From positions 1,364,001 to 1,428,000 of the forward strand of contig JAALGY010000061.1 in NCBI GenBank assembly GCA_032358165.1: a stretch of DNA of 64,000 bases, given 5' to 3'. Origin of the DNA: Diplosphaera chodatii. Lineage: Eukaryota; Chlorophyta; Trebouxiophyceae; Prasiolales; Stichococcaceae. Positions 35,289-46,900 of the stretch are shown in pieces. Positions within the stretch are counted from its first letter, which is position 1. Each line of letters begins with the position of its first letter. The translations under genes and the position numbers were made by a program. The notes beneath the pieces were generated by a model. The model was not told the DNA's origin. It did no database searches and saw only the letters and a list, made by a program, of their open reading frames with translations.

Positions 35289-38200
35289 ATGCAGCGAGCC
35301 GCGCCGCGACCCAGCAGCCTCGCCGCAGGACTGCTGCTGATGACAGTGCTGCTGAGCAGCTCAGATGGCGCGTTCTGCGCACGCACTGGCCGGCACCTGA
35401 CGACAGCTGTGGGCAGGCAGCTGAGGCAGACAGCGGCAGACGTGCAGGCCGCTGCAGCGGGCATTGTTTCATTTGCCCCCGCACCCATCACCGGCATTGC
35501 CGCCGTTGAGGACCAGGCGGTCGGCACGGCCGCAGAAGCCCCGGCTGTGCTGCCCAACTTTGGCATCCCGTCGCCCGAGCCACTGCCCGAGGTCGTGCCG
35601 TCCGTCGTCCTGGCCCCAGCGCCAGGCCCAGCCGCAGAGACGGACGCCGAGGCGTGGGCTAAGCCCTGGTCCTGCGGCGAGGCGGATGCAAACTGCCGCG
35701 CCCGCAGCGAGCTGGCGGCCGTCGGCGCGACTGCAGTCTACGACATCACGGTGGCCGTGGGCAACGTCGATGACATGGTCATCATCGCCAACTCCACGGA
35801 CGGTCACGTCGACCTGTGAGTATGGCATCGCCCCACTGCCCCGGCACAAGTAGCATGCTGGCACTGTATGTGCCCAGACAGCCTGCACATCTGGGAGCGA
35901 GCGGCACCTGGAGGTGTTGCCGAAGCATATGGAGTATGTGTGAAGCGCTGCTGCGATGCAGCTGAGGGACTGCTGGTATGTTGGCGCACCCAGCTGGACG
36001 CAGCAACACCAGGGGCTGCGCCCTGAGCATTTGCCGGGCACGCTGGTCACATGCTGCAGTACCATCAATCGGTCTCTTACGTGCTGCAGGCTGGTGACGC
36101 CGCCGGCGGACGCCGCCGTGGACGCGCTGCTGAGGGGCCCGTGGCGCTCGGCGGGCTTCGCCGGCCACGAATCCATCGTCGTGCCCGCCATTGCCGTCGC
36201 CCCGGGCCGCTACACCGTGCAGCTCACCGCCACGCAGCCCAACACCACCTTCACGCTGCAGGTGGGCCGCGCCTGACGCAGCTCCTCAGCAGTGTGCTGC
36301 GGCTGCATGACACCGCCACCTCTGCGCAGAGCGTCGCTGATGCCTCGGCAGCCTGGCTCTCTCTGGGGATGTGCAGAACCTTTCACGACATATCAACTCT
36401 GCATGCAGGTGATGCGGGACCAGGACCACCGCAAGGTGGACATCGCGCAGCAGGCCGCCGTGCAGAAGGTGCCTCATTAAGTGTTGTTGACATCCCCTCC
36501 CCAACTGGGGGTCACACACAGGCATGCTCGGATGTCGCCAGAAGCCAGCAAGCATCTGCAGTGGCGGATCAGGCCTGGGAGGTGTGTGAAGGGCTGGTTG
36601 CTGCCTGCAGATTCTGGAGCTGTGCTGCGGCGCCGGGGGGTGCGCGCCCTACAAGCAGTGGCAGACGGTCGCCAACACCACCACGCTGTGCATGTACCCC
36701 GGCAACCTGTGCAGGTGCCCGACTGATGTGCTGCTGTGCAGCCGGTCGACTCCCGTGCGCGCGCAGTTTGTTTGCTGTTTGCCTTATCACTGCAGGCTTT
36801 GGACCGCTCTGATTGGTGATGTGGGAACAGTGAGGCGCTTATCAGCACACAGCGGCCGGCAATTGCAGCCACACGACACTGATGTTTCAGTCAAGCGCTG
36901 AGTGTTGTGATGTCACGGCTGTTGCAGCGGCCAGGCGCTCGTGTCCCTGGACCTGAGCGGCCAGGGCCTGCAGTGCGAGCTGGCTACCGACCTGCTGGGC
37001 AACTTCTATGCCCTGGAGCGCCTGGACCTCTCCCGCAACCTGCTCGACATCGAGTGCGCAGTTTTTCAACGCGCTGCTGGCTTGCATTACTCTCTTACAC
37101 AACTATTACTTATACAAGCAGCAGTACCACATCTAACAGCAGGTGGGCGCTGCCACTGTTGCCATGCATTTCACAGCATGGTTGGAGATGGCCTACCACT
37201 GTACCATCTCAAGACGACTCATTGTTGTGATGCAGCGTGGGGCGGCTGGCGTTTGCGACGCAGCAGCTGCAGCGCCTGGCCGCGTTCAACCTGTCGTCCA
37301 ACAACGCGACCGGCGCGCTGGGCTGCGACAACATGAACCCCACGCTGCTCACCCTGGACGCCAGCCGCAACGGGTGCGCGCTGCACTTATACACACATGC
37401 TACATTGCCGGCAGGTAGTGTCCGCACAGTGCCCTCCTGAGCAGTCTGGGCGCATTGCTCAGCGCTGTTCGGCCCTGCACTGTCACGTCTGCCACCAGGC
37501 TTGGCAATCGGGTCATCACCAGCATTATGGCAAGCTCATCGGTCAGCACAGGAAATTCGATCTCCTGAATATACGGCCGCGCTCGTGCGCCCCAGGCTGT
37601 CGGGCACCATCCCCTCCTGCGTGGGCGCGGCCTCGGCGCTGCAGCTGCTGGACCTGGGCGGCAACAACATCGCGGGCGGCCTGCTGCCGCTGCCGGTCAA
37701 CAGCCCCCTGCGCGTGCTCAACATGACGGGCAACCAGATGGACGGTGGGCAGCTAGTTGGCAAAGGCAGTTTGTACTCCCCTGCATCAGCCGCTACGTTT
37801 GAACGACGTTGCTGCTCAGCCCAGTGCCGTGACTGGGAGGGCAGGACAGGCAGCACAGTGCCTGTGCATGCGTCTACCGGGCAACTCGACAGCTCCTGTG
37901 TCGTGTCAGAGCGCACCGGCCAAAGAGCCGTCAGTCTGTGGCCGTGCTGGTTGTCCTCCTGCCTCTCAGGCGCTGAGGTCGTGCGCGCTCCTACGCTCAT
38001 GCAGGTGGTGTTGGCTCAATGGCGGACGCTGCGCAGCTGGCGGTCGTCGACCTGAGCAACAACCAGCTCACCGGCGCGCTGCCTGCGCTGCCGCCCTCCA
38101 TCGAGATGGCAGACATGTCTGGCAACCTGTTTGGCGGCAGCATCCCCATGTCATACGGTGTGTTTCCTCCTCGATTGACATGAAAGCTCTTGCCCAGAGA

Positions 38201-41200
38201 TGTGTCGTGCAGAGGAACGAACTATCTGCCTTTGCCAGCAGCTGCAGCACCTGTACGCATTCGCATCAAGGCCGACCAGAATTGGACCCCAAGACGTTCC
38301 ACACCAGACGCTGCGTGGCTTTGGCAGGCGCCCTGGAATCGCTGGCGGCGCTGAACGTGTCCCACAATGCCCTGAGCGGGCCGCTGCCGGGCAACCTGGC
38401 GGCGGCGCCGCTGCTGGCGGCGCTGGACGCGTCCCAGAACCGGCTGGGCGGCACCCTGGGGCAGTACGCGGCCGCGCTGCCGGCGCGCGGCGGCGCCGCG
38501 TCCACCCTGCGCCTGGACCACAACAGCCTGTCGGGTGGGCCTGGGGGCTGGGGCGGCCGGGCGCGGCGGGCTGTCTTATGTCGCTGCGGCAGTGGCAGTG
38601 TCAGCCCGGGGCAAAACTCCCGGCGATAACACAGCTGCAGAAGCGCGCTGTTGTAGAAGCGCGCAGCCCTTGGGTGCTGGCAGGCACTTGCGTCACTGGC
38701 ATAGTGGGGTAGAGGCTGTCACCCGGAGCTCTGCGGACGCGCTTTCGATATTTCACAGGCAACTTTGTTCCCAGGGCCGAGCAGACCGTGCGTTGGGTCC
38801 CGTGCTGCAGGCTACCTGCCCAAGGACCTGGGGCGACTGGCTGCCGTGAAGCGCGGCGGCGCCCTGACGCTGGCCGGCAACGAGCTGAACGGGCCCTTCC
38901 CCGAGTGGCTGCTGACCGGCGACACCACCACGGACGGCACCCTGTACCTGACGCTCCAGGCGCGCTGGTTACATTGCAGTATTCCTGCCGCAGCTGCAGG
39001 CGCAATCTCTGTTGCTCAGTGTCCTGTGAGTCGCTGTGCACCTGGTCAGCCTAGTGCCTTGCTTCAGATGCGCAATGCGCTGACATGCTGTCGGCCTCTT
39101 GTAGCAGATGCTGCGCCCCTACCACCTCAGCAGCTGAGTTGATGTCATCCTGCCGTCACAGGACAACCGCTTCACCTGCCCGACTGCGTACGTCAAGTCT
39201 CCTGCGCCGGTGCCTGCCAACGTCACCGACGGCCTGGTCTGCTACACCGGCACGCCGAATGCGATGCCCATCGGCGCGACCGCCAGCCTGGCGGCCTATA
39301 CGCCCCACAACATCACTGACTACATCAACGCCAAGGGTGGGCACCCCCTTCTGGCCTTATTTCTAACACCATTTCCCTGCCCTGTGGTTGCTGGTCGTTC
39401 ATGCAGCTCATGCAGCTCAGGAGGCTACTTGCATGGAACCTGCTCAAATTCTGGCAATGAACAGACCCTGCGGTGGCTGCAGACGCGCCCAAGCTGAGCC
39501 CGGGAGGTAAGCACAGCAACGGCACCACCACTACCAGCGGCGGCGGCGGCGGGGGCGGGGGCACCAACAAGGGCCTCGCCATCACGCTGCCGCTGCTGTT
39601 CATCCTCATCCTCGTGGCAGCTGGCATCGGCGGCTGGTTCTGCTGGAGGAGCCGCCGTGTGAAGGCCACCCAGGTGCGCAGCAACAGTCGATGCAGGCGA
39701 TGCATGTCATGCCCAGGGCCGTGTGAAGGTGCCGCCAGCCTTGCACCATAGATCCTGCACCCAATACGGAGCGCAGCGAGACCGCCCACCAACAGGCAAC
39801 GCTTGCGGTGCGCAGCCTTTCCTCGAGATCTTTGATGACGCACCTCTGACGGCCTCGCGGCTGCATGTGCCTGCAGGACGTGCTGCCGTACGACCCGGAG
39901 ACGAACCTGTGGAAGCGGGGGCCGGGCGGCTCGATGTACCACTCGCCGCCGGTCGCGTCCAAGGACGGCGGCTTCGCGGGCGCCCTGAAGCGCAAGGCGC
40001 GCGGCCTGTCCCCGCTCAGCGCCCACACCGTCGCCCCCGCCGGCGGTGAGCCTGCTGCTTCCTGTCTGGTTGCCACGGCGCCAAGTGGTGCATCTGGGAT
40101 AGCAAAGGGTGCCTGCCAGGGGTGGAGATCCCTCCAGTTTTGTTGCCTGTCGTATCACGAACGCCCTGTGCACGATGCTGTAGACGCGGGCAGCCTTCAC
40201 GCTGGCGCCCGCTGCACTGCAGCCACGACGAAGGTGGACCTGGGAGACGACGACTCGGTGAAGGACGACGACAAGATCGCGGCGGTGCCCGCGCCCGCCA
40301 GCTGGCTGTCCGCCGGCGCCTCAAAGCCAGCGGAGCAGTCCACGCCGCTGGCGGCGCGCTTCGGGTCGCTGCGCGCGGCGCTGGGCTTCGGCAGCGTCGC
40401 CGCCTCCAGCCCCAGGTGCGCTTCTCCTGCTGCCTCACGACAGTCTTGCCTCAAAAGGGCCGTACATCACACCAGCGCTCGATCGCCTTGCCATGCAGGT
40501 CACCAGATGCATGACCTGCTATGGCCTCCGGGCGTGACCATGAGCAGGGTGCAAGCGAGTTACTCTGTGAGTCGAGCGTCCACGAACCACGACGTTGCTG
40601 CCGCTGCAGGGTGGGCACCAGCTACCAGACGGCGCAGCGGCCGAGCGCCGCGGTGTCGGTGCGCGCGGGGGGGCCCATCATGCCGACGGTGCACAGCTCC
40701 CAAGCGGCCGCGCTGCCGCCGGCGCCTCATCCCACACCCGCGTCAACCGCCGCAGCTGCTCCAGGTGGGGGGGACTGCAATGGCCGTGACAACCAACCAG
40801 GCGCCTGCATTTCGGCCATGCATGCTCCCTCGTTCTGGCTGTCCGTCTGCTCTCAACTCTGAAGATGCCTGAGGACACTGCGAGCATGGTCGTCCAGCCG
40901 ACCATGGCAATTTGTAGGAGTGGTGTGCCTCCCTGCTGACGTACTGGCCAACCAGATGCAACCCCCACCCTGCACATGCAGGTGCAGCGTCGTGGGGTCC
41001 GCTGGGGGCGGGGGTCAACCGCGCCATCACATGGGCGGGCGCCGGGAGCAGCAACACTGGCGGCGCCGGTGCTGGCGGTGTGCTGCGGCTGCCCACCACG
41101 CCGCACACGCCGAAGCACAGGCATGCGCAAACCTGCACAAGTGACCCGGCCAGTGTCATTGTGCAAGGCACAGCTTTGCACTGCAGGAATTCATGGCTCA

Positions 41201-41450
41201 GCTGTGCACATCTGCTCTCACAGCCACATGGCAGCTGCACGGCTGCGGCAGCCGGGGCAATGGCCGGAGGACAGACACCTTGTTTGGTATTGGGTGCAGG
41301 GGAGGCGGCGCGGAGGCCAGCTGGCACCGCGTGGCGCTGCACACGGCGGCGGAGGGGCGGCAGCGCGGGGACGAGGCAGACGAGGAGCCGCGCACGCCGT
41401 CCTTTGCGGCCGGCCTGTCGCAGCAGGCCCGCCGCCGCAGCCCCGTCTGA
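35289..41450 (+). CDS. Single-pass membrane leucine-rich-repeat protein, receptor-like without kinase
   Basis: ATG 35289 gives a signal peptide (core SLAAGLLLMTVLLSSSDGAF). Exons 35289-35815, 36090-36261 and 36409-36468 keep phase; about 12 more follow. A Pro/Ala-rich N-terminal part and a beta-rich segment ('APGRYTVQLTATQPNTTFTL') precede cysteine-flanked LRRs. Copies include 'LVSLDLSGQGL' (36940), 'LERLDLSRNLLD' (37015), 'LQLLDLGGNNIAGGL' (37640), 'LAVVDLSNNQLTGALP' (38040), 'LAALNVSHNALSGPLP' (38345) and 'ALTLAGNELNGPFPEWL' (38860), the plant-type consensus. A second cysteine-containing segment (39165-39335) leads to a Gly-rich spacer and a membrane helix 'LAITLPLLFILILVAAG' (39577-39630). 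The tail of roughly 300 residues is Ala/Pro/Ser-rich and lacks kinase motifs. The stop is at 41448-41450. Exons between 40985 and 41300 are uncertain. Probably cell-surface recognition or wall attachment. Confidence 0.75.
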
Positions 41451-42056
41451 TCCTTGAAACTACACAACAAAGCGTGCAGCACTGCAGGGGGGCCACGGGG
41501 AAGCGCAGCAGGGCGTGCTTCATGCGAGCGGCATGTCAGTCAGCTCTCGCAGCCGCGACGCCAAGTGAGGGGTAGAGCGCGGGTGTGGTTTGGCGCCTGT
41601 GGCGGTGCAGCAGCATGGGTGGGAGAATCTGATGCTGCTTCGGCTGGCTGCTGGACTGGGCGACCCAGATAGCTTGGTTTGTATCATCTGAAGCAGCTGC
41701 CAGCCGCATGTTGTCCGCGCTGCTGCTGTTGGTCAGGCATCCAGAAGATGACTAAAGAACACGAAGTTTGCGCCGCTGAAACATGTGGCAATTTACAAAC
41801 ACTGCTGTCAGCGCTGCGCTTCTGATGTTCGGTCGCAGCTCGGCAATGCCCAGCGTTGCAAGAGATGACAAATTTCCACAGGCCTCACCACACCACCCAA
41901 AGCTTTGGCCAGTGGGCCTTGGGCTGCACCCATATGCACTAGCTGGGGCACGGCTTGATGTAATGCTCCAGGGTGGCAACTTTCCCGACCCGACTTCCAG
42001 CCAGCTGCCACGCCAGTCTGGTCCCACTCAGCTGCCGCAGCTCGACACTGACTAAC
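41451..42056 (+). other. Intergenic region upstream of the rhodopsin gene
   Basis: No exon supported. It contains the 3' flank of the LRR gene and the upstream region of the opsin gene. The opsin open frame stays open back to 41973 with a non-ATG first codon, but that extension has no opsin similarity and is probably untranslated. Confidence 0.4.
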
Positions 42057-42067
42057 ATTTTATACAC
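42057..42067 (+). promoter_or_regulatory. Probable TATA box of the rhodopsin gene
   Basis: ATTTTATACAC at 42057-42067 lies about 32-42 bases before the opsin ATG. A start site 25-30 bases downstream would leave a leader of only about ten bases, so the element is plausible but unproven. Confidence 0.35.
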
Positions 42068-42098
42068 CCAAAATCAGTTTCTACGTCAAGCTATCAAC

Positions 42099-42950
42099 AT
42101 GGCGGACGCGGCAATGGCAGCGGTTGATGCAATCATCCCCAGCCACCACCATAAACCCATTCTGCCGCCCGCCGTGATACACGACCATGTGTCGCACTTC
42201 GGCCACAATGTGCTGTGGATTACCTTCATCATCTTTGCTATCACGTTCCTGGTCTTTGCGGCCAAGACCGCCTCAATCAAGCCGTCCGAGCGCGCCAACG
42301 CCTACACGAGCCTGTTCATCGTCGGCATCGCCGCCATGTCGTACTACGCCATGGCAACCGGGCTGGGCGTGACATACAAGCCGGTCCGGCATCACCTGCA
42401 CCACTTCCGGAGTTTTTACTTCGCTCGTTATGTGGACTGGATCTTCACCACGCCGCTGCTGCTGCTGGACCTGGTCATCGTCAGCGGCCTGGACCTCGGC
42501 ACCACCATCTGGGTTGTGGGCGCTGACATCGCCATGATCCTCACCGGCCTGTTCGGCGCGTACGCCACCGGCAGGTCGCAGTGGGGCTGGTTCCTGGCGG
42601 GCTGCGCCTTCCTGGTCGTCGTGATGGTGGGCCTGCTGCGCAACGGCGCCCAGCGCGCCTACAGCCGCAACGAGGACCTGGGGCGCCTGTACACCACGCT
42701 CACCAGCTCGCTGCTGGTGCTGTGGTGGATCTACCCCATTGTGTGGGCGTTCTCTGAGGGCCGCCCCAAGATGACCAGCGACAAGGAGGTGCTGCTGTTC
42801 GCCATCCTGGACGTCCTGGCCAAGGTGGTGTGGTCCACCGTCATCTTCATCAAGCACCCCGTCATCGCCGCCGCGAGCACCACCACGGGGCTCAACCTGG
42901 ACGCTCCGCTGATGGGCGGCGTCGTGGCCTCGGACGATGACGTCATCTGA
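42099..42950 (+). CDS. Microbial (type I) rhodopsin, predicted light-driven outward proton pump
   Basis: 283 residues in one uninterrupted exon. Seven helices fall at about 37-55, 71-90, 107-128, 133-155, 163-182, 199-219 and 228-252. Bacteriorhodopsin functional residues are all present: R110 (R82), D113 (D85, acceptor), W114, T117-T118-P119, D124 (D96, donor), D143 (D115), Y212-P213-W216, E220 and E230 (E194/E204 release pair), D238 (D212) and the retinal Schiff-base lysine K242. The 'FARYVDWIFTTPLLLLDL' helix C is of the fungal Leptosphaeria/Coccomyxa proton-pump type. D113/D124 exclude a channelrhodopsin, a halorhodopsin (T at 113) or a sodium pump (NDQ). The N-terminus and the B-C loop are histidine-rich. 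The ATG at 42099 is chosen because it starts the first residues before helix A. Lack of introns is unusual among its neighbours. An antisense frame (42273-42962) is a shadow. Confidence 0.95.
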   Translation: MADAAMAAVDAIIPSHHHKPILPPAVIHDHVSHFGHNVLWITFIIFAITFLVFAAKTASIKPSERANAYTSLFIVGIAAMSYYAMATGLGVTYKPVRHHLHHFRSFYFARYVDWIFTTPLLLLDLVIVSGLDLGTTIWVVGADIAMILTGLFGAYATGRSQWGWFLAGCAFLVVVMVGLLRNGAQRAYSRNEDLGRLYTTLTSSLLVLWWIYPIVWAFSEGRPKMTSDKEVLLFAILDVLAKVVWSTVIFIKHPVIAAASTTTGLNLDAPLMGGVVASDDDVI

Positions 42951-43944
42951 GGCGCAGCGCACATCACCACATAGGGACGCAGATCACGAGCAAAACATCA
43001 CTGCTCTGTGAGTCGCGGGCGTGTGAAGCTCACATGTGAACCGTTGAACATTGCTGTTTGAGAACGGTCAAGCCTGCGACGCCCCGTGACGCAGTGCCGC
43101 GGGCGTGTTACAAGGCTGCAGTTCAAGAATTGAGTCACGGAATAGACTGTGCTGGGAGGGAGCAGCTGCATGGTGTTGCATTGATGGAAGTTCCGTCTCG
43201 TTGGGAGTAATTCCGACAGCATTATGCAGGAGTGCTGTCTGGCAGTTCTGAAGCGGTTGTCAGCAGCATGTGCGTCCGAGCATGCAAGGTGTGATCGCGA
43301 GCGGCAGTTGCAGGGACGCTGTCGCAGTGCCCGCTTTGTTCGGCTACATCTTGATTTGTTTAGTGCTCAGTGTAGATTGCATGTCTTGTGAAAGCAGTTG
43401 AAAGATCCAGCTACAGTGCTCTTCCAGTGCCACTATCTACAATGCGCATGTCTCCTCAAGTCTTCATGCCCCACCAAGTGTCACCTAGGCTTGCGATATG
43501 CATTCCAGCATTCGGCACCCAACACGGTGTTGTTGTGACACGCAATGAGGTCACAGCAGTTGCAGCCACACCTTATCACTCAGGCTTGACCTGCTGCAGC
43601 ACTTGACCCAAGTGATCTCGAAAGTGATCTGTTGGGCAACGTCAGTTGAAGCGTCCTGCGACACATCGCTGAACTAGAATTCCCGCAGCTATCTTCAGCG
43701 CCTGCAAGATGGGGCGAGCACCGCATGATGTATATGCAGACAATGCCTGACAGCTAGCGGTGCGGCAAGAGCTCTCCCATGGACCGGTTTCAAGGAGCTT
43801 GAAGATCGCGGCGGGCAGACAAGTAGTATTGATGGAAGCCCTGCTCACAGCTGCGCCACCTGTCAGACGGAAGGTGCTAACCCTGTGGCAGTCACCACAT
43901 GCAGCAATCCGACCGCCGCCACATGAGCCTGCAGCAACCGCACC
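42951..43944. other. Intergenic region: 3' flank of rhodopsin and upstream region of GT90 gene
   Basis: No exon, RNA gene or repeat could be supported. Short open frames occur on both strands but none shows a domain or splice-linked continuation. Confidence 0.4.
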
Positions 43945-46900
43945 ATGCTGACACGGCAGCCAGCTGCTCGGGGGACCAGGCCGGCCACGGCACCGCCGCG
44001 GCGCCGGCTGCCCTTCAGCCAGGTTACGACGGCGGTGGCGGCGCAGCTGGCCGGGCGCAAGAGCGCCGCAGCGGCTGCTGTGCTGGCGGCGGTCCTGCTG
44101 CTGGGCGTGCTAGGGCCGTCGCTCATGGCGCGGAGCGCGCGGCAGTCGATGTCGACCGCGGGATCGCAGCGGGTGAGACTGTCATCTGCGCGCCTTCTTT
44201 ATCTGCGACACATGGGAGCAAATTAACTGGCAAGCTCAGCAGCAGTCACACAGGCCGCTAGTTACAGGGAAACCGATGCAGTGACGACGCTCCCATGCAT
44301 GTAGGGCACCCGAGCGCACAAGAAGTGACCATCAGCAACGGCAGCCTTGTGGGTGCAGGTCACGACGGCGCGGGTGCGGACGGGGCCACACGGGGCCACC
44401 CTGGAGCGGCAGCCCGGCAGCGGGGAAGCGGCCGACGCGGCGTACCTGTACAACTTCGTGCAGAGCCGGGCCCTGGAGGCCGCTGAGGGTGAGCATCAGC
44501 TGGTTGTGCAGCCGCGTACACTGGGGCGCACTGCAGCTGTCCACTGACATGGTCACAGCGCCATCGGCTGAGACGCAAGGAGAGGCATTTGGCGACAACT
44601 AGATGAACAGCCCCACAGCTTCGTAATACACGGCATCCCAGGCCATGCCTTGGCGTGCAGTGGCAGCTGTGCATGCTGTTGTGGCAGCATGGCAACCTGT
44701 GGAATGGACAGCGAGCTTACTGCGCTGATGCCTGCAGCTGAGGATGGTGCCATGGGACAGCAGCGGCCCGCACGCCGCCGCCAGCGCTCCGCACTGGCGC
44801 GGCTGCTGGCTGCAGCGCTGCACAGGCGCAGGCAGCTGCCAGCGGCCCCTCCGCCGCAGCCAGCGCCGCCGCCCCAAAGCGCGGAGCAGCTGCGAGAAGA
44901 GGTGCTGTGCTGACTGCCCACCTGGCGAGGTCGTCAATCCTGTTGACCGTGACTATGCTGCTTTCAACAACCATGCATACCCTGATGTTAGATAACGCTG
45001 CTCCAGGAGTCTGATTTATATATGTGGGCATAGGATTTGAGGCAGCCAAAGCGATGTCACTGTCATGCTGCTTGCTGCCTCGTGGGTGAGATGGGTAATG
45101 GCACAGCCGCCCTTGCGGGGTGCTCATGCCACCAGTATGTCTCACGTCTGCTTCTTGGATGCATCACCATACTCCTGCAAGCTGCAGGCGCGATTGCGGT
45201 GGTGGTGGCCAGATGGGCAGCCGAGGTCGCGCTTCCCCAACGAAACCTGTTACAGTGACCCCTTGCACAGGTGGGTCTTCATGGCAGGCACACCAGCGCC
45301 AGAGGTCCATGCAAGTCGCAACAGTGGCATCAAAGCCGCCAGGGCTGTGTTGAGCCTGATCGTGCGGACAGATCCTGTGGCTGTGCTACAGGGAGGGCAC
45401 GACGGCGCCGGGGGAGCGCTCCTACTACCTCAACTGGATCCGCCGCGACCTGGACCCCTGGCGGGACATCGGCGGCATCACCCGGGTGCGCCCCCAGCGC
45501 ACGGCTGTCATTCTGTCGGTTGCCGCAACGTTGTCGTCAGGAAGCATTGTATTAGTTGACATCTGCTGCGCCAGCGCAGGCGGTGGCAGGTGTCATCAGA
45601 TCAGGTGCAGGCGAGGTGCCCTCTCTAGCCGGGCGCTGTGACCGGTGCCGCCCCTGCTGCGGTGCAGGAGGACGTCAAGAACGCGTCAGCGCTGTACCAG
45701 GGCTACTGCGCGGGGGATGTGATGCGCTTCCAGATCCTGCGCGGCCGCCTGTGGGTGGACTTCCGCACCAAGCGCACCGCCCAGGGCTGGTTCCCCGCCA
45801 AGCTGGGCCCAGGTAGAAGACGCTCGTGCTGCCTGATGGAAAACCATCATCAATAGCAGCTCTCAGGGGCGTCACATGCTCAGCGGCCTCATCTCAGCCC
45901 TTAATGGCAGATGCCATCCCCGTCCACTCTTTCTGTACTGAGAGTCCACAAGTCTGCATATACAGGGAACACGTCAGCCAAGGGCCACATCCCCTTCATC
46001 ATCTTCGCCCTGCTGGATGTGCTGCGCTCGTTTCCCGGCCAGGTGCGCCTCAGCGTCAGCGACAGGGCTTGAAAGGAGTGTCCATATCAGGCCAAGTGCA
46101 GCAGCACTCGGTTGCTACATGCTCCTGCTTGAAAGAACAGTCCTGCAACCCCGACATGCTGCTGCAGTAGCTAAACCCCTTCTTTCTGTCTTCTATCAAG
46201 CGCAGGTGCCAGATGTAGATGCGGTTGTGCACACCGCAGACTTTCCGTGCGTCAAGAAGTCACCTGCGACTCAGGACTACAAGCGTCCCTACGAGCTCGA
46301 GAGGGTGTGCTGCAACATGCAGTACCATCACTTGACTTGCGCCATCAGATTGCCTTTGCTCCCTTGCACACATCAGCAAAGGGTTTCTGTCTGATAACAT
46401 GATAGTCAGGTCAGCATGGCTGTGTTGCAGGACCGACCAACCCCGATGCTGGGCTACAACAGCGCTGCAGAGTACTGGGACATCCCGCTGCCAGACTTCA
46501 CGTGCGTGCTGCATGCCTGACGTCCAGCTTGCAGCGTACGTGTGAGCAGCAAACCCCAAGCGTGTCACACACTTCCCATGAGAGAGCGTGCTGCAGACAG
46601 TCAGGCACTGCTTGTGGCTTCGTTGATCTCGTCTGCTGCCACACCTAGCGTCCAGTGACCCTTAAACCCTGCAATGCATGCCAACCGTCTGTCTGCTGTC
46701 CCGCAGATTCTACGGCCATGAGCACTCCTGGCTGCTAAGTGCGTCACTTGCCCCTCGTGGTCTATGCCGCCCTGAGTCTGCACAACACACTCTCGCCATG
46801 GTGCTGCTTGAGCGTACCCCCGGGCAGCCGGCACAGTCCCACACCGTGTTGTTGCTGTGTCGCAAAGCTGCACTGTGTACCTGCTGTGCATGTTGCTGCG

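Noticed and set aside
42099..42950. Channelrhodopsin or chloride pump identity for the opsin
   Set aside because: Channelrhodopsins lack the DTD set seen here (D113, T117, D124) and are much longer; chloride pumps have T or N at position 113.
42273..42962. 229-codon antisense open frame over the opsin
   Set aside because: The sense frame is a complete opsin with all key residues; the antisense frame arises from high GC at third positions.
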